Shown in pieces: positions 7,868 to 16,729 of a stretch of 64,000 nt of DNA. The notes under the pieces were generated by a model. The model made no database searches. It was not told where the DNA came from and saw only the letters and a program-made list of their open reading frames with translations. The stretch's first letter is position 1. Each line of letters opens with the position of its first letter. Source of the DNA: DAIODI01 sp046349255 (GTDB taxonomy: Bacteria > Pseudomonadota > Alphaproteobacteria > Rhizobiales > Aestuariivirgaceae); assembly GCA_046349255.1 (NCBI GenBank), contig JAXMCR010000003.1, forward strand, positions 744,001-808,000. Direction: 5' to 3'. The position numbers and the translations under genes were made by a program.

Positions 7868-8815
7868 TCAGGGCCGGGCGGCTTCGGCGGCGGCCTTGGC
7901 CTTCGCTTCCTCGCTCATCGAGCTCGACGTCACACCGGTGAAGATGAGGAACGGCGCGGCGATGTAGATCGAGGAGTAGGTGCCGACGACCACGCCCCAC
8001 AGCATCGCGAACGTGAAGCCGCGGATCACCTCGCCCCCGAACACGTAGAGTGCGAGCAGCGCGAGGAACACCGACACCGATGTCATGATGGTGCGCGGCA
8101 GCGTCTCGTTCAGCGACCGGTCGATCAGGTCCGGCAGTGCCATCTGCTTGTAGCGCCGCAGGTTCTCGCGCACGCGGTCGTACACCACGACGGTGTCGTT
8201 CAGGGAGTAGCCGACGATCGTCAGGATCGCCGCGATGATCGACAGGTCGAAGTCGATCTGAAACAGGACGAACAATCCGATCGTGAGCGACACGTCATGC
8301 ACGAGCGAGGCGATGGCGCCCAGTGCGAACTGCCACTCGAAGCGGAACCACAGATAGATGCCGACGAGCAGGATCGCGCCGGCGATCGCGAGCATGCCGT
8401 CGCGAGCGAGTTCGCCCGACACCTTCGGCCCGACGACTTCGGTGCGTCGGTATTCGATGCCGCTGCCGAGCGTCTGCTTGACGCGGCCGAGCATGGCCTG
8501 CTGGTCGGCTTCGCTCTCCTGTGCCGGCAGGCGGATCAGCACGTCGTCAGGGCGGCCGAACTCCTGCAGTTCCACGGTCCCGATATTGAGGCCCGCGAGC
8601 TTCGAGCGCAGGTCGGCCATGTCTGCGGGCCCTTGCGTGCGCACCTCTAGGATGGTGCCGCCCTTGAAGTCGATGCCGTACTTGAGGCCGGGATAGAAGA
8701 ACAGCGCGAGCGACAGGCAGACGAGGATCGAGGACACGACGAAGCCGATCCGAGCGAACTTCATGAACGGATAGTTCGCGTTGTCCGGAACGAAGGTCAG
8801 CGGCTTGAACCACAT
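7868..8815 (-). CDS. secF: Protein translocase subunit SecF
   Basis: A 315-residue inner-membrane protein that works with SecD to pull proteins across the membrane using the proton-motive force. It has an N-terminal helix (about residues 22-42), the GIDFKGG motif typical of SecF just after it, a periplasmic domain, then five hydrophobic helices with the conserved GYSLNDTVVVYDR segment. It lies 24 bases downstream of secD and is followed by the NDUFAF3-like gene. Length is normal. Confidence 0.96.
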   Translation of the reverse strand: MWFKPLTFVPDNANYPFMKFARIGFVVSSILVCLSLALFFYPGLKYGIDFKGGTILEVRTQGPADMADLRSKLAGLNIGTVELQEFGRPDDVLIRLPAQESEADQQAMLGRVKQTLGSGIEYRRTEVVGPKVSGELARDGMLAIAGAILLVGIYLWFRFEWQFALGAIASLVHDVSLTIGLFVLFQIDFDLSIIAAILTIVGYSLNDTVVVYDRVRENLRRYKQMALPDLIDRSLNETLPRTIMTSVSVFLALLALYVFGGEVIRGFTFAMLWGVVVGTYSSIYIAAPFLIFTGVTSSSMSEEAKAKAAAEAARP

Positions 8816-8839
8816 GGCGTACTTCCTTTCCCGCCCGCT

Positions 8840-10441
8840 CTAGAGCGGAATGGCCTTCGGCTTCGCCCACTTCACCCACACCGCGATGATGAGGCGGGTG
8901 AGCGTGAAGGCGGTGAAGACCGTGGTGATGATGCCGAGCGCCAGCGTCACGGCAAAGCCGCGGATCGGACCGGAGCCGACGCCGAACAGCACGGCGGCGG
9001 CGATCAGGGTCGTCACGTTGGCGTCGAAGATCGTACCGAACGCCATCTTGAAGCCGGTTTCGAGCGAGGAGAGCGGCGAGCGCCCTGCCTTGATCTCCTC
9101 GCGGATGCGCTCGTAGACGAGCACGTTGGCGTCGACCGCCATGCCCATCGTCAGCACGATGCCGGCAATACCCGGAAGCGTGAGCGTGGCGCCGAGCACC
9201 GACAGAAGCCCGAGCAGCAGCACGAGGTTCACGAACAGCGCGAGCACGGCGAACCAGCCGAAGAGGCCGTAGCAAACGACCATGAACACGAGCACGGCGA
9301 GAAGGCCGATGATGCACGCCATCACGCCGGCCCGGATCGAGTCCGACCCGAGCGAGGGACCGACCGACCGCTCCTCGACGATGGTGAGCTTCGCCGGCAG
9401 CGCGCCCGAGCGCAGCACCACCGACAGGTCGTTGGCTTCCTGCGTGGTGAAGCGTCCGGAGATCTGGCCCGACCCGCCGAGGATCGGCTCGTTGATGCGC
9501 GGCGCCGAAACGATCTGGTTGTCGAGCACGATCGCGAAGGGCCGACCGACGTTATCGCGCGTCAACTGGCCGAAGCGCAGCGCGCCCTGCTGGTTGAAGC
9601 GGAAGCTCACGACGGGCTCGTTGGTGCGGCCATCGAACCCCGGCTGCGCGTCGTTCAGGTCCTCGCCCTCGACGGTCGCCCGGCTCGAGGTCTGAACCCA
9701 CATGATGGAGTTCGGGTTCTTCTGCTCCGCCATCGCCTCGCACTCGGCCGGCGGCCGGTCGGTGGGCGACGTCGGCTGCTCGTTGCAGAGCAGGCGGAAC
9801 TGCAGTTTCGCCGTCTTGCCGAGGAGGTCCTTGAGCCGCGTAGGATCCTGGAGGCCCGGCACCTGGACGAGGATGCGGTCGAGGCCCTGGCGCTGGATGA
9901 TCGGCTCCGTCGTTCCGATGCCGTTGATGCGCTTCGAGACGATGTCGAGCGACTGGTCGATGGCGCGGCCGAGCTTGTAGTCGATGCCGGGCTGCGTGAA
10001 CGAGAACGAGATCTGGTCGCCGTCGCGACGAACGTCGTAGAGCGTGATCGGGTTGCCGCCGCCCATGATGCCGCCCTGCTGCACCTGGCCGTTCAGCTTG
10101 CGCAGTTCCTCGTAGGCCTTGTCGACTTCCGTCGGATCGGTGATGCGCACGGTGACGGCGTCGCCTGCCCTGCCGAGCCCCGTGTACTTGATCTTCTGCT
10201 CACGCAGCGCCTGGCGAATGTCGCCGATCAGCTGCTTGGCATACTGCTCCTTGAGCGACGGCTGGTCGACCTCGAGCAGCACGTGGCTGCCGCCCTGCAG
10301 GTCGAGGCCGAGGACGACCGGGTTGCCGAGCGGCAGGACGTTGCGAACGGACTGCGGCAGGACGTTCGGCAGCGCGAACAGAAAGCCGATGAGGATGACC
10401 GCAAGAATGCCAGCGGTCCGGTAGTTCGAGAATTTCAGCAT
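8840..10441 (-). CDS. secD: Protein translocase subunit SecD
   Basis: A 533-residue inner-membrane translocase component. It has an N-terminal helix (about residues 10-30), the GLDLQGG motif shortly after it, a large periplasmic P1 domain, and a C-terminal block of five helices containing the conserved segments GMAVDANVLVYERIREE and FDANVTTLIAA. It follows yajC after 40 bases and precedes secF. The product should form SecDF-YajC with its neighbours. Confidence 0.97.
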   Translation of the reverse strand: MLKFSNYRTAGILAVILIGFLFALPNVLPQSVRNVLPLGNPVVLGLDLQGGSHVLLEVDQPSLKEQYAKQLIGDIRQALREQKIKYTGLGRAGDAVTVRITDPTEVDKAYEELRKLNGQVQQGGIMGGGNPITLYDVRRDGDQISFSFTQPGIDYKLGRAIDQSLDIVSKRINGIGTTEPIIQRQGLDRILVQVPGLQDPTRLKDLLGKTAKLQFRLLCNEQPTSPTDRPPAECEAMAEQKNPNSIMWVQTSSRATVEGEDLNDAQPGFDGRTNEPVVSFRFNQQGALRFGQLTRDNVGRPFAIVLDNQIVSAPRINEPILGGSGQISGRFTTQEANDLSVVLRSGALPAKLTIVEERSVGPSLGSDSIRAGVMACIIGLLAVLVFMVVCYGLFGWFAVLALFVNLVLLLGLLSVLGATLTLPGIAGIVLTMGMAVDANVLVYERIREEIKAGRSPLSSLETGFKMAFGTIFDANVTTLIAAAVLFGVGSGPIRGFAVTLALGIITTVFTAFTLTRLIIAVWVKWAKPKAIPL

Positions 10442-10481
10442 CCTGAAGACGCCCTTCCTGGGCCTTGTGGCCCTGCGAGCC

Positions 10482-10829
10482 TCACTTGGCGGCTTCGTCC
10501 TTCACGGGTTCGCCCTTGGTGCGGACATCCGAGATCGACTGCTTCAGGACCCTGATCCGCACGTTGTCGGCGATGTCGACCACCACCTCGTTGTCGTCGA
10601 CGACCTTGTTCACCTTGCCGATGATGCCGCCGCCGGTGACCACGGTGTCGCCGCGGCGCACGTTCTTCACCATCTCCTGGTGATCGCGCAGCCGCTTCTG
10701 CTGCGGGCGGATCAGGAAGAACCAGAACACGCCCATGATCATGACGAGCGGCAGCATCATGCCGAAAATGTCGGGCGCGACACTAGTGGCGGGTGCGGCA
10801 GCCTGGGCGTAGGCATCGGTGATGAACAT
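10482..10829 (-). CDS. yajC: Preprotein translocase subunit YajC
   Basis: A 115-residue single-helix membrane protein of the SecDF-YajC complex. The start at 10829 is chosen because the product then has the family length, GGAG lies about ten bases upstream, and the hydrophobic helix (MMLPLVMIMGVFWFFLIRP) falls at residues 24-42. It continues into RPQQKRLRDHQ and the GDTVVTGGGIIGKV segment typical of YajC. It is the first gene of the yajC-secD-secF-NDUFAF3-like-NDUFAF6-like run and is divergent from the DUF815 ATPase. Confidence 0.95.
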   Translation of the reverse strand: MFITDAYAQAAAPATSVAPDIFGMMLPLVMIMGVFWFFLIRPQQKRLRDHQEMVKNVRRGDTVVTGGGIIGKVNKVVDDNEVVVDIADNVRIRVLKQSISDVRTKGEPVKDEAAK

Positions 10830-11001
10830 GGACGAAACTGCTCCAAAAGCCGGGTGGCGGAAGGTCGTGTGCCGCACAGCCCAAAGCAAGCGGGTCGGGA
10901 TCGCCCGGACCGCGGGTTCGCGCGGAATATAGCGGCGGCGCTTCCTTTTGCAACCGTGCCCCGCCTTGCCGGACGGGGCCTCGCCCGCTAAGGGTTTGGC
11001 G

Positions 11002-11895
11002 ATGAACAAGCCGCCGCGAAACCCGCCGGAGCCCGCCGAATCGGCCCTCGCCGACCGGCTGGAGCGCATCGCTGCCGCCCTCGAAAGGCTCGCTCCGGCA
11101 TCTGCCGCGCCGGTCGACCTCAATGCCGCCGACGCCTTCGTCTGGCACGGGGATTCGGCCGCGCTGTCGCCGGTTCCGAAGGTGAACCGGGTGGACCTGG
11201 AACTGCTCCAGGCCATCGACCAGGTGCGCGATCTGCTGCTCGACAACACGCGCCGGTTCGCGCGCGGCTATCCCGCCAACAACGCTCTGCTGTGGGGTGC
11301 CCGCGGGATGGGCAAGAGCTCGCTCGTGAAGGCGGCTCACGCAACAGTGATTGCCGAAGGCTTAAGCCCGCTGAAGCTTGTCGAGATCCACCGCGAGGAC
11401 ATCGAGACCCTGCCCCGCCTGATGGCGATCGTCCGTTCGAACCCGTCCGTGCGGTTCATCGTGTTCTGCGACGATCTGTCATTCGACCACGACGACACGT
11501 CCTACAAGTCGCTCAAGGCGGCGCTCGAGGGCGGCATCGAGGGCCGGCCGGACAACATGGTGTTCTACGCCACCTCCAACCGCCGGCACCTGCTGCCGCG
11601 CGACATGATCGAGAACGAACGCTCGACCGCGATCAATCCGTCGGAGGCGGTGCAGGAGAAGGTTTCGCTCTCCGACCGGTTCGGGCTCTGGCTCGGCTTC
11701 CATGCATGCAGCCAGGACGACTACCTCGCCATGGTCGAGGGCTACGTGCGTCGCTTCGCCATATCGATCGCGCCGGACGACCTGCGCGCCCAGGCGATCG
11801 AGTGGCAGGCGACCCGTGGCGCGCGCTCGGGTCGCGTGGCCTGGCAGTTCGTGCAGGACCTCGCGGGCCGGCGCGGGGTGAAGGTTCAGGCCTGA
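11002..11895 (+). CDS. DUF815-family AAA+ ATPase
   Basis: A 297-residue P-loop ATPase. The Walker A motif is GARGMGKSS near residue 99, and a Walker B-like stretch RFIVFCDDLSF follows near 158. The segment YATSNRRHLLPRDM with a sensor-type Asn and Arg is typical of DUF815 proteins. The ATG at 11002 is preferred over one at 10948 because AAGGG lies just upstream and the extra residues have no domain character. The role of this family is not established. It is divergent from yajC. Confidence 0.85.
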   Translation: MNKPPRNPPEPAESALADRLERIAAALERLAPASAAPVDLNAADAFVWHGDSAALSPVPKVNRVDLELLQAIDQVRDLLLDNTRRFARGYPANNALLWGARGMGKSSLVKAAHATVIAEGLSPLKLVEIHREDIETLPRLMAIVRSNPSVRFIVFCDDLSFDHDDTSYKSLKAALEGGIEGRPDNMVFYATSNRRHLLPRDMIENERSTAINPSEAVQEKVSLSDRFGLWLGFHACSQDDYLAMVEGYVRRFAISIAPDDLRAQAIEWQATRGARSGRVAWQFVQDLAGRRGVKVQA

Positions 11896-11994
11896 ACCAA
11901 CCGCGCGCCGCCCTTGCGCGGCTGCGCCATACGAACGTCCTGTTCACGCCATTCTGAGCCGCCTAGACTCCCCGTTCAGGAGAGGACCCCCGCC

Positions 11995-14094
11995 ATGACC
12001 ACACGCCGCGACTTCATGAAAACCGTCCCCGCGCTCGGCTCGGCCTTTGCGCTTGGCACCGCAACCTTGAGCGAGGCGTCCGCTATTGCAGCGACGGCTC
12101 CGCAGCCGCTCGAAGGTCATTTCCATCCGAAGGGCAAGGCGCCGTCCAAACACACCATCGACGTCCTGAAGAAGGCGAAGGAGACGCTGCCTTTCGCCGA
12201 CACGCGCGACCTCGACGAACAGAAGCGCGGCCTCGTCGCCGAAATGCCGAAGCGGCAGATCATGGCGGATGGAGGCCACGTCGCCTGGGACCGTGACAGC
12301 TTCAACTTCCTCGACGAGGACCGCGAGTTCGACAGCATTCACCCTTCCCTGCTGCGGATCTCGCGCCTCAACAACAACTATGGCCTCTACGAAGTCGTCC
12401 CGGGCATCTACCAGGTCCGCGGCTTCGACCTGTCCGACATGACATTCATTCGCGGCAAGACCGGATGGATCGTGTTCGATCCGATCACCGTCGCAGAGAC
12501 GGCGCGCGCCGCCTGGGGCCTGTTCCAGGAGCACGTGGGTCAGGGGTTGCCGGTGACCGCCGTCGTCTACTCCCACACCCACGGCGACCACTGGGGCGGC
12601 GTTCGGGGCATTCTGAAGCCGGAGGACGTTGCCTCGGGCAAGGTGACGCTGATCGCGCCGCGCGACTTCATGCAGTTCACGGTGTCCGAGAACGTCTACG
12701 CCGGCAACGCCATGAACCGCAGATTGTTCTACCAGTACGGCCTCCTGCTGCCGGCGGCGCCGCATGGCTACGTCGGCCAGGGTCTAGGCCCCCGCGTTCC
12801 GGCCGGATCGGTCGGCCTCATCGCGCCCAACCGCTTCGTGAGCGAGCCGATCGAGGAGTTCGAGGTCGACGGGATCCGGATGATCTTCCAGAACACGCCG
12901 AACACCGAGGCGCCACGGGAGATGAACACTTACATCCCCGACATGAAGGCGCTGTGGATGGCCGAGAACGTCACGGCCACGTTGCACAACATCTACACCC
13001 TGCGCGGCGCCCCGGTGCGCGACCCGCTCAACTGGTCGAAGTACATCGCCGAGGCGCTCTATCGCTTCGGACAGGAGGCCGAGGTGATGTTCGCCTCCCA
13101 CCATTGGCCCCGTTGGGGCAACGCCCGCATCCAGGAAGTGCTCCGCGCCCAGCGCGACCTCTACGCCAACATGAACAACCAGGTCCTGCACCTCGCCAAC
13201 CAGGGCGTCACGATCAACCAGGTGCACACCGTCTACACCGTGCCGAAGTCGCTCCAGGCGCAGTGGCACTGCCGCGGCTACCACGGCTCTCCGGAACACA
13301 ACAGCCGCGGCGTCATCCAGCGCTTTCTCGGATTCTGGGACTGCAATCCGACGACGCTCGTGCCGCTCGCGCCGGAAGAGTCCGCGCCGCTCTACGTGGA
13401 GATGATGGGTGGACCGTCGAAGATCATGGCGAAGGCGCGCGACCTGCACCATCAGGGCGACTACAAGCGCGCGACCGAGATCCTCAACAAGCTGGTGCTG
13501 GCCGAGCCGCACAACCAGGACGCCAAGGACATGCTGGCCGACGCCTTCGAGCAGCTCGGCTACCAGCAGGAGAACCCGGGACTTAGAAACAGCTTCCTCG
13601 CGGCGGCCTATGAGCTGCGCACCGGCATTCCGAGCGGCGAAATGGCGAACTCGTCGAGCCCCGACGTGGTGCGCGCGATGTCGACGGAACTGTTCCTGAA
13701 CTTCCTCGGCATCCGGATGGACAGCCGCAAGGCGGAAGGGATGCGCTTCACCATCAACCTCGTGACGCCGGACAACGGCGAGAAGTTCATCGTCGAGATG
13801 GAGAACGCCACGCTGACGAACATCGCCGGCTTCCAGGCGCCGAACCCCGACCTGACGCTCACCATCAATCGCGCCGACCTAGAACGGACGATGAGCGGCG
13901 AAGCGAAGCTCGACGAGCAGATCAAGTCCGGCGTCGCAAAGGCGGAGGGCAATCTCGCCGTTCTCGCGCAACTCGCCTCGACGATGGTCGAGTTCGATCC
14001 GCGGTTCGAGATCATGCCGGGCACGAAGGCAAAGATGACCGTCGTCACCGCCGATCCCTACGAGGCGGAGATCGGCGCACCCATCCCCGAATAG
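11995..14094 (+). CDS. Tat-exported alkylsulfatase-type metallo-beta-lactamase-fold hydrolase (SdsA1/BDS1-like)
   Basis: A 699-residue member of the alkylsulfatase family, which cleaves alkyl sulfates such as SDS. The N-terminus has a twin-arginine signal (TRRDFMK) and a hydrophobic stretch, predicting folded export by the Tat system encoded at 18.9-20.4 kb. The di-zinc site shows as SHTHGDHWGG (about 193-202), ENVTATLHNIYTLRGAP and ASHHWPRWG. The middle helical dimerisation region (GDYKRATEILNKLV) and a C-terminal SCP2-like domain (about 580-695) complete the family layout. The start at 11995 has AGGAGAGG upstream. The preferred sulfate ester is not readable from sequence. Confidence 0.88.
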   Translation: MTTRRDFMKTVPALGSAFALGTATLSEASAIAATAPQPLEGHFHPKGKAPSKHTIDVLKKAKETLPFADTRDLDEQKRGLVAEMPKRQIMADGGHVAWDRDSFNFLDEDREFDSIHPSLLRISRLNNNYGLYEVVPGIYQVRGFDLSDMTFIRGKTGWIVFDPITVAETARAAWGLFQEHVGQGLPVTAVVYSHTHGDHWGGVRGILKPEDVASGKVTLIAPRDFMQFTVSENVYAGNAMNRRLFYQYGLLLPAAPHGYVGQGLGPRVPAGSVGLIAPNRFVSEPIEEFEVDGIRMIFQNTPNTEAPREMNTYIPDMKALWMAENVTATLHNIYTLRGAPVRDPLNWSKYIAEALYRFGQEAEVMFASHHWPRWGNARIQEVLRAQRDLYANMNNQVLHLANQGVTINQVHTVYTVPKSLQAQWHCRGYHGSPEHNSRGVIQRFLGFWDCNPTTLVPLAPEESAPLYVEMMGGPSKIMAKARDLHHQGDYKRATEILNKLVLAEPHNQDAKDMLADAFEQLGYQQENPGLRNSFLAAAYELRTGIPSGEMANSSSPDVVRAMSTELFLNFLGIRMDSRKAEGMRFTINLVTPDNGEKFIVEMENATLTNIAGFQAPNPDLTLTINRADLERTMSGEAKLDEQIKSGVAKAEGNLAVLAQLASTMVEFDPRFEIMPGTKAKMTVVTADPYEAEIGAPIPE

Positions 14095-14104
14095 AGGGCC
14101 GGGC

Positions 14105-14767
14105 TCAGCCGAGCTTCTTCTCGTTGGCTGCCCATTCCTCCGGCGTCCGCCCGAGCGGCACCATGACCCACTGGCGGTAGGCCTCGCGCTCCTTGAGGCT
14201 CTCGAACCAGCGTTCGAGGTTCGGGAGCTTCGGGCGCGCGACGTCCATGTTCATGTAGCGCCAGAACACTGCGCCAAGCGGGATGTCACCGGTCGAGAAA
14301 TGCCGCCCGGCGACGAACGGCTTCCGCCCCAGCGCCTTGTTCGCGACCTTCATGATCTCGCCCGCCGCCTTCTCGAATTCCTTGAGCTTCTTCGGGTCGC
14401 GCTGATCGGGCGCGGTGCGCACGGTGCCCATGAACAGCGCGCCGACGGCCGGCTGGATCGCGGTGGCGGTCCAGTCCATCCACTGGTCGGCGAGCGCCTG
14501 CGCCTTGACGCCGCGCGGCTGGATCGTCTTGCGGCCGTGCCGCCGCGCGAGGTGACGCACGATCGCGTGGCTCTCGAACACCACGATGGTCCCATCCTTC
14601 AGCACGGGCACGAGCCCCATCGGGTTGAGCTTGCGGAACGCCTTGTCGTCGGTGCCGCCCCACTGGCCGCCGACGACGTGTCGCTCGAAGGGCACGCCGG
14701 TCTCGGCCGCCGCCCAGAGCGCCTTCTGCACGTTCACCGAGTTGCGCCGGCCCCAGATCTCCACCAT
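14105..14767 (-). CDS. Glutathione S-transferase family protein
   Basis: A 220-residue cytosolic GST: an N-terminal thioredoxin-like domain (VEIWGRRNSVNVQKALWA, cis-Pro in MGLVPVL, and the FESHAIVRHLA glutathione-gamma-glutamyl motif) and an all-helical C-terminal domain with the N-capping-like segment HFSTGDIPLG. The ATG at 14767 is chosen because GGAGGCGGAC lies directly upstream; an upstream in-frame ATG at 14779 would sit inside that site. It lies 104 bases downstream of the NlpD-like gene on the same strand and converges on the sulfatase gene. Substrate is unknown. Confidence 0.85.
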   Translation of the reverse strand: MVEIWGRRNSVNVQKALWAAAETGVPFERHVVGGQWGGTDDKAFRKLNPMGLVPVLKDGTIVVFESHAIVRHLARRHGRKTIQPRGVKAQALADQWMDWTATAIQPAVGALFMGTVRTAPDQRDPKKLKEFEKAAGEIMKVANKALGRKPFVAGRHFSTGDIPLGAVFWRYMNMDVARPKLPNLERWFESLKEREAYRQWVMVPLGRTPEEWAANEKKLG

Positions 14768-14871
14768 GTCCGCCTCCATCGCGAGCGACCGCCCCGAACG
14801 AAGATGGCCGGCGGGAGCGCCGCCGGCCACTTCATTTTTCGCTTGCGAGCCCTGTGCGGGCGAAATCTGCT

Positions 14872-15969
14872 TTAGTTGGAGGCAGTTGCGGAGGAAAGAT
14901 ACTTCACCGGATCAACTGCAGTAGCGCCCTTGCGCAGCTCGAAGTGTACTTGCGGGCTGGTCACCGAACCGGTCTGGCCGGCCTTCGCGATCACGTCGCC
15001 GCGCTTCACGGCATCGCCCCGCTTCACGAGCAGTTCTTGGTTGTTGGCGTAGGCCGTCACCCAGCCGTTCTCGTGCCGGATGAGGACGAGATTGCCGTAG
15101 CCCTTCAACTCGCTGCCGGCGTAAGCGACGACGCCGGATTCGGCGGCGCGCACAGCCGTCCCTTCAGGTACCGCGATGTTGATGCCTTCGTTCTTCGTGC
15201 CGTTGGCCTTCTGGCCGTAGGCGGAGATGATCTTGCCCTTCACCGGCCAGCGGAAGCCGCCGTCGGCCGTGGCGTCGCCGGTCGCTGCGCCCTGGTCGGC
15301 GCCGCCGGGCTGCGTCTGCTTTGCCTCTTCCTCGGCGAGCGAAACCTGCTTCGTCTGCGGCTGGTCGCCTTCGGACGCGGTCGCAGCCGCTTCCTTCTTC
15401 GGCTCGGCCTTGGCCGCCTGCGTCGCCGCGGGCGCCGGAGCCGTCTTCTGCGCGGTCGCGCGGGCGGCGGCAGCGCCACCCGGGATCTTCAGCTCCTCGC
15501 CCACCTTCACAGTGTAGTTCGACGGCAGGCTGTTGGCGGCCGCCAGATCGAACGGGCTCACCTTGTAGGCGCGGGCAATCGAGTAGAGCGTCTCGCCCGA
15601 GCGCACCTCGTGCATGCCCGAGGCGGAAGCGAGCTGCGGCTTGGCGGCCGGCGCGTTCGCAGCCTGCACGTGCGCCGGCTGCTTCGGCGGTGGCGGCGGC
15701 GCCGTGTAGGCCTGCTGCGAGTATCCCTGCCAGGTGGGCTTCGTCGCGTTAACCGACGTGTTGCCGAGCGGGCGCGACTGCACCGACGTGTCGGCCTGCG
15801 CGCGCTGCTGCGTCTGCGACACCGAGTTGGTGTTGATGTTGGGGTAGTCCGCGAAGCGGTCCATCTGCGAGGAGCACGCCGAAAGGCTCAGCGCGGCGAC
15901 AGTGGCTAGCAGGGGGACGAACGAGCGACGGAGCGAGGCCTTGCTGCTCGACATCGAGGCGATGGACAT
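14872..15969 (-). CDS. nlpD: NlpD-like lipoprotein: LysM plus degenerate LytM (M23-fold) domain
   Basis: A 365-residue envelope lipoprotein. The lipobox LSLSAC follows a hydrophobic signal. A LysM peptidoglycan-binding domain (HEVRSGETLYSIARAYKVSP) is central, then an Ala/Gln/Pro linker, then a C-terminal LytM fold. The zinc ligands are largely lost: the usual HxGxD position reads NEGIN, the YAH position reads YAN, and only HFE keeps a His. Such degenerate LytM proteins act as activators of cell-wall amidases rather than as hydrolases. The surE-pcm-nlpD order matches that of E. coli. The start at 15969 is preferred over 15954 from upstream GTGAG and signal-peptide length, with moderate certainty. 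Confidence 0.85.
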   Translation of the reverse strand: MSIASMSSSKASLRRSFVPLLATVAALSLSACSSQMDRFADYPNINTNSVSQTQQRAQADTSVQSRPLGNTSVNATKPTWQGYSQQAYTAPPPPPKQPAHVQAANAPAAKPQLASASGMHEVRSGETLYSIARAYKVSPFDLAAANSLPSNYTVKVGEELKIPGGAAAARATAQKTAPAPAATQAAKAEPKKEAAATASEGDQPQTKQVSLAEEEAKQTQPGGADQGAATGDATADGGFRWPVKGKIISAYGQKANGTKNEGINIAVPEGTAVRAAESGVVAYAGSELKGYGNLVLIRHENGWVTAYANNQELLVKRGDAVKRGDVIAKAGQTGSVTSPQVHFELRKGATAVDPVKYLSSATASN

Positions 15970-16069
15970 ACTCACGGACTCCACTAACGGACCATGAGCG
16001 CATGGTGAACGGGCAAGGTTAAGGGCGAGTTTATGAAAATGCGTCCGCCACATTTCCGGCAAACTTTTT

Positions 16070-16711
16070 TCAGGCCTCCCGCGGCAGGCCCTCGACGAGG
16101 GGCACGAACTTCACGCGCATCAGCGGTTCGACCTTGATGCCGGCCTCGCTGCGGACGATGCGTTTCACCTCCTGGTCGCCCTGCATCACGTCGATCGGCA
16201 CGACCATGACCCCGCCGACCGCAAGCTGCTCGATCAGCTTCTGGGGCAGTTCCGGCGCAGCGGCCGTGACGATGATGCGGTCGAACGGCGCCTGCACCGC
16301 CCAGCCTTTCGAGCCGTCGCCGACGAGCGTGGTGACGTTGGCGAGGCGGAGCTTCCGAAACCGCTCTTCAGCCTCCCCGAGCAGGGTCCGGTAACGCTCG
16401 ATCGTGTAGACGCGTCGGCAGAGATTGGCGAGTACCGCCGTCTGGTAACCCGAGCCGGTGCCGATTTCGAGTACCTTGCAGCGGTCGTTTAGGTCGAGCG
16501 CCTGCGTCATCGCCGCAACGACGAACGGCTGGCTGATCGTCTGGCCGCAGGCGATCGGCAACGCCTTGTCGGACCAGGCGTTCGCCTGGAACGGCTCGGC
16601 CACGAACAGGTCGCGCGGCACGCGCTCCATCGTCTCGAGCACCCGCATGTCGCGGATGCCCTGGTTGCGCAGCGCCATGATCAGCTCGACCTTGCGATAG
16701 TCCTCCGCCAT
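16070..16711 (-). CDS. pcm: Protein-L-isoaspartate O-methyltransferase
   Basis: A 213-residue SAM-dependent enzyme that methylates isoaspartyl residues in aged proteins to start their repair. SAM-binding motif I is LEIGTGSGYQTAVLA (residues 81-95), preceded by the family segment ISQPFVVAAMTQAL (59-72); the later DRIIVTAAAPELP segment also fits. Length is normal. It lies 18 bases after surE and 100 bases before the NlpD-like gene, the classic surE-pcm-nlpD arrangement of protein and envelope maintenance genes. Confidence 0.95.
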   Translation of the reverse strand: MAEDYRKVELIMALRNQGIRDMRVLETMERVPRDLFVAEPFQANAWSDKALPIACGQTISQPFVVAAMTQALDLNDRCKVLEIGTGSGYQTAVLANLCRRVYTIERYRTLLGEAEERFRKLRLANVTTLVGDGSKGWAVQAPFDRIIVTAAAPELPQKLIEQLAVGGVMVVPIDVMQGDQEVKRIVRSEAGIKVEPLMRVKFVPLVEGLPREA

Positions 16712-16729
16712 CGCCCTGCCTCGCCGCTC

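Noticed and set aside
14820..14871. A possible terminator after the NlpD-like gene
   Set aside because: The stem is only six base pairs with a long loop and there is no T-run.
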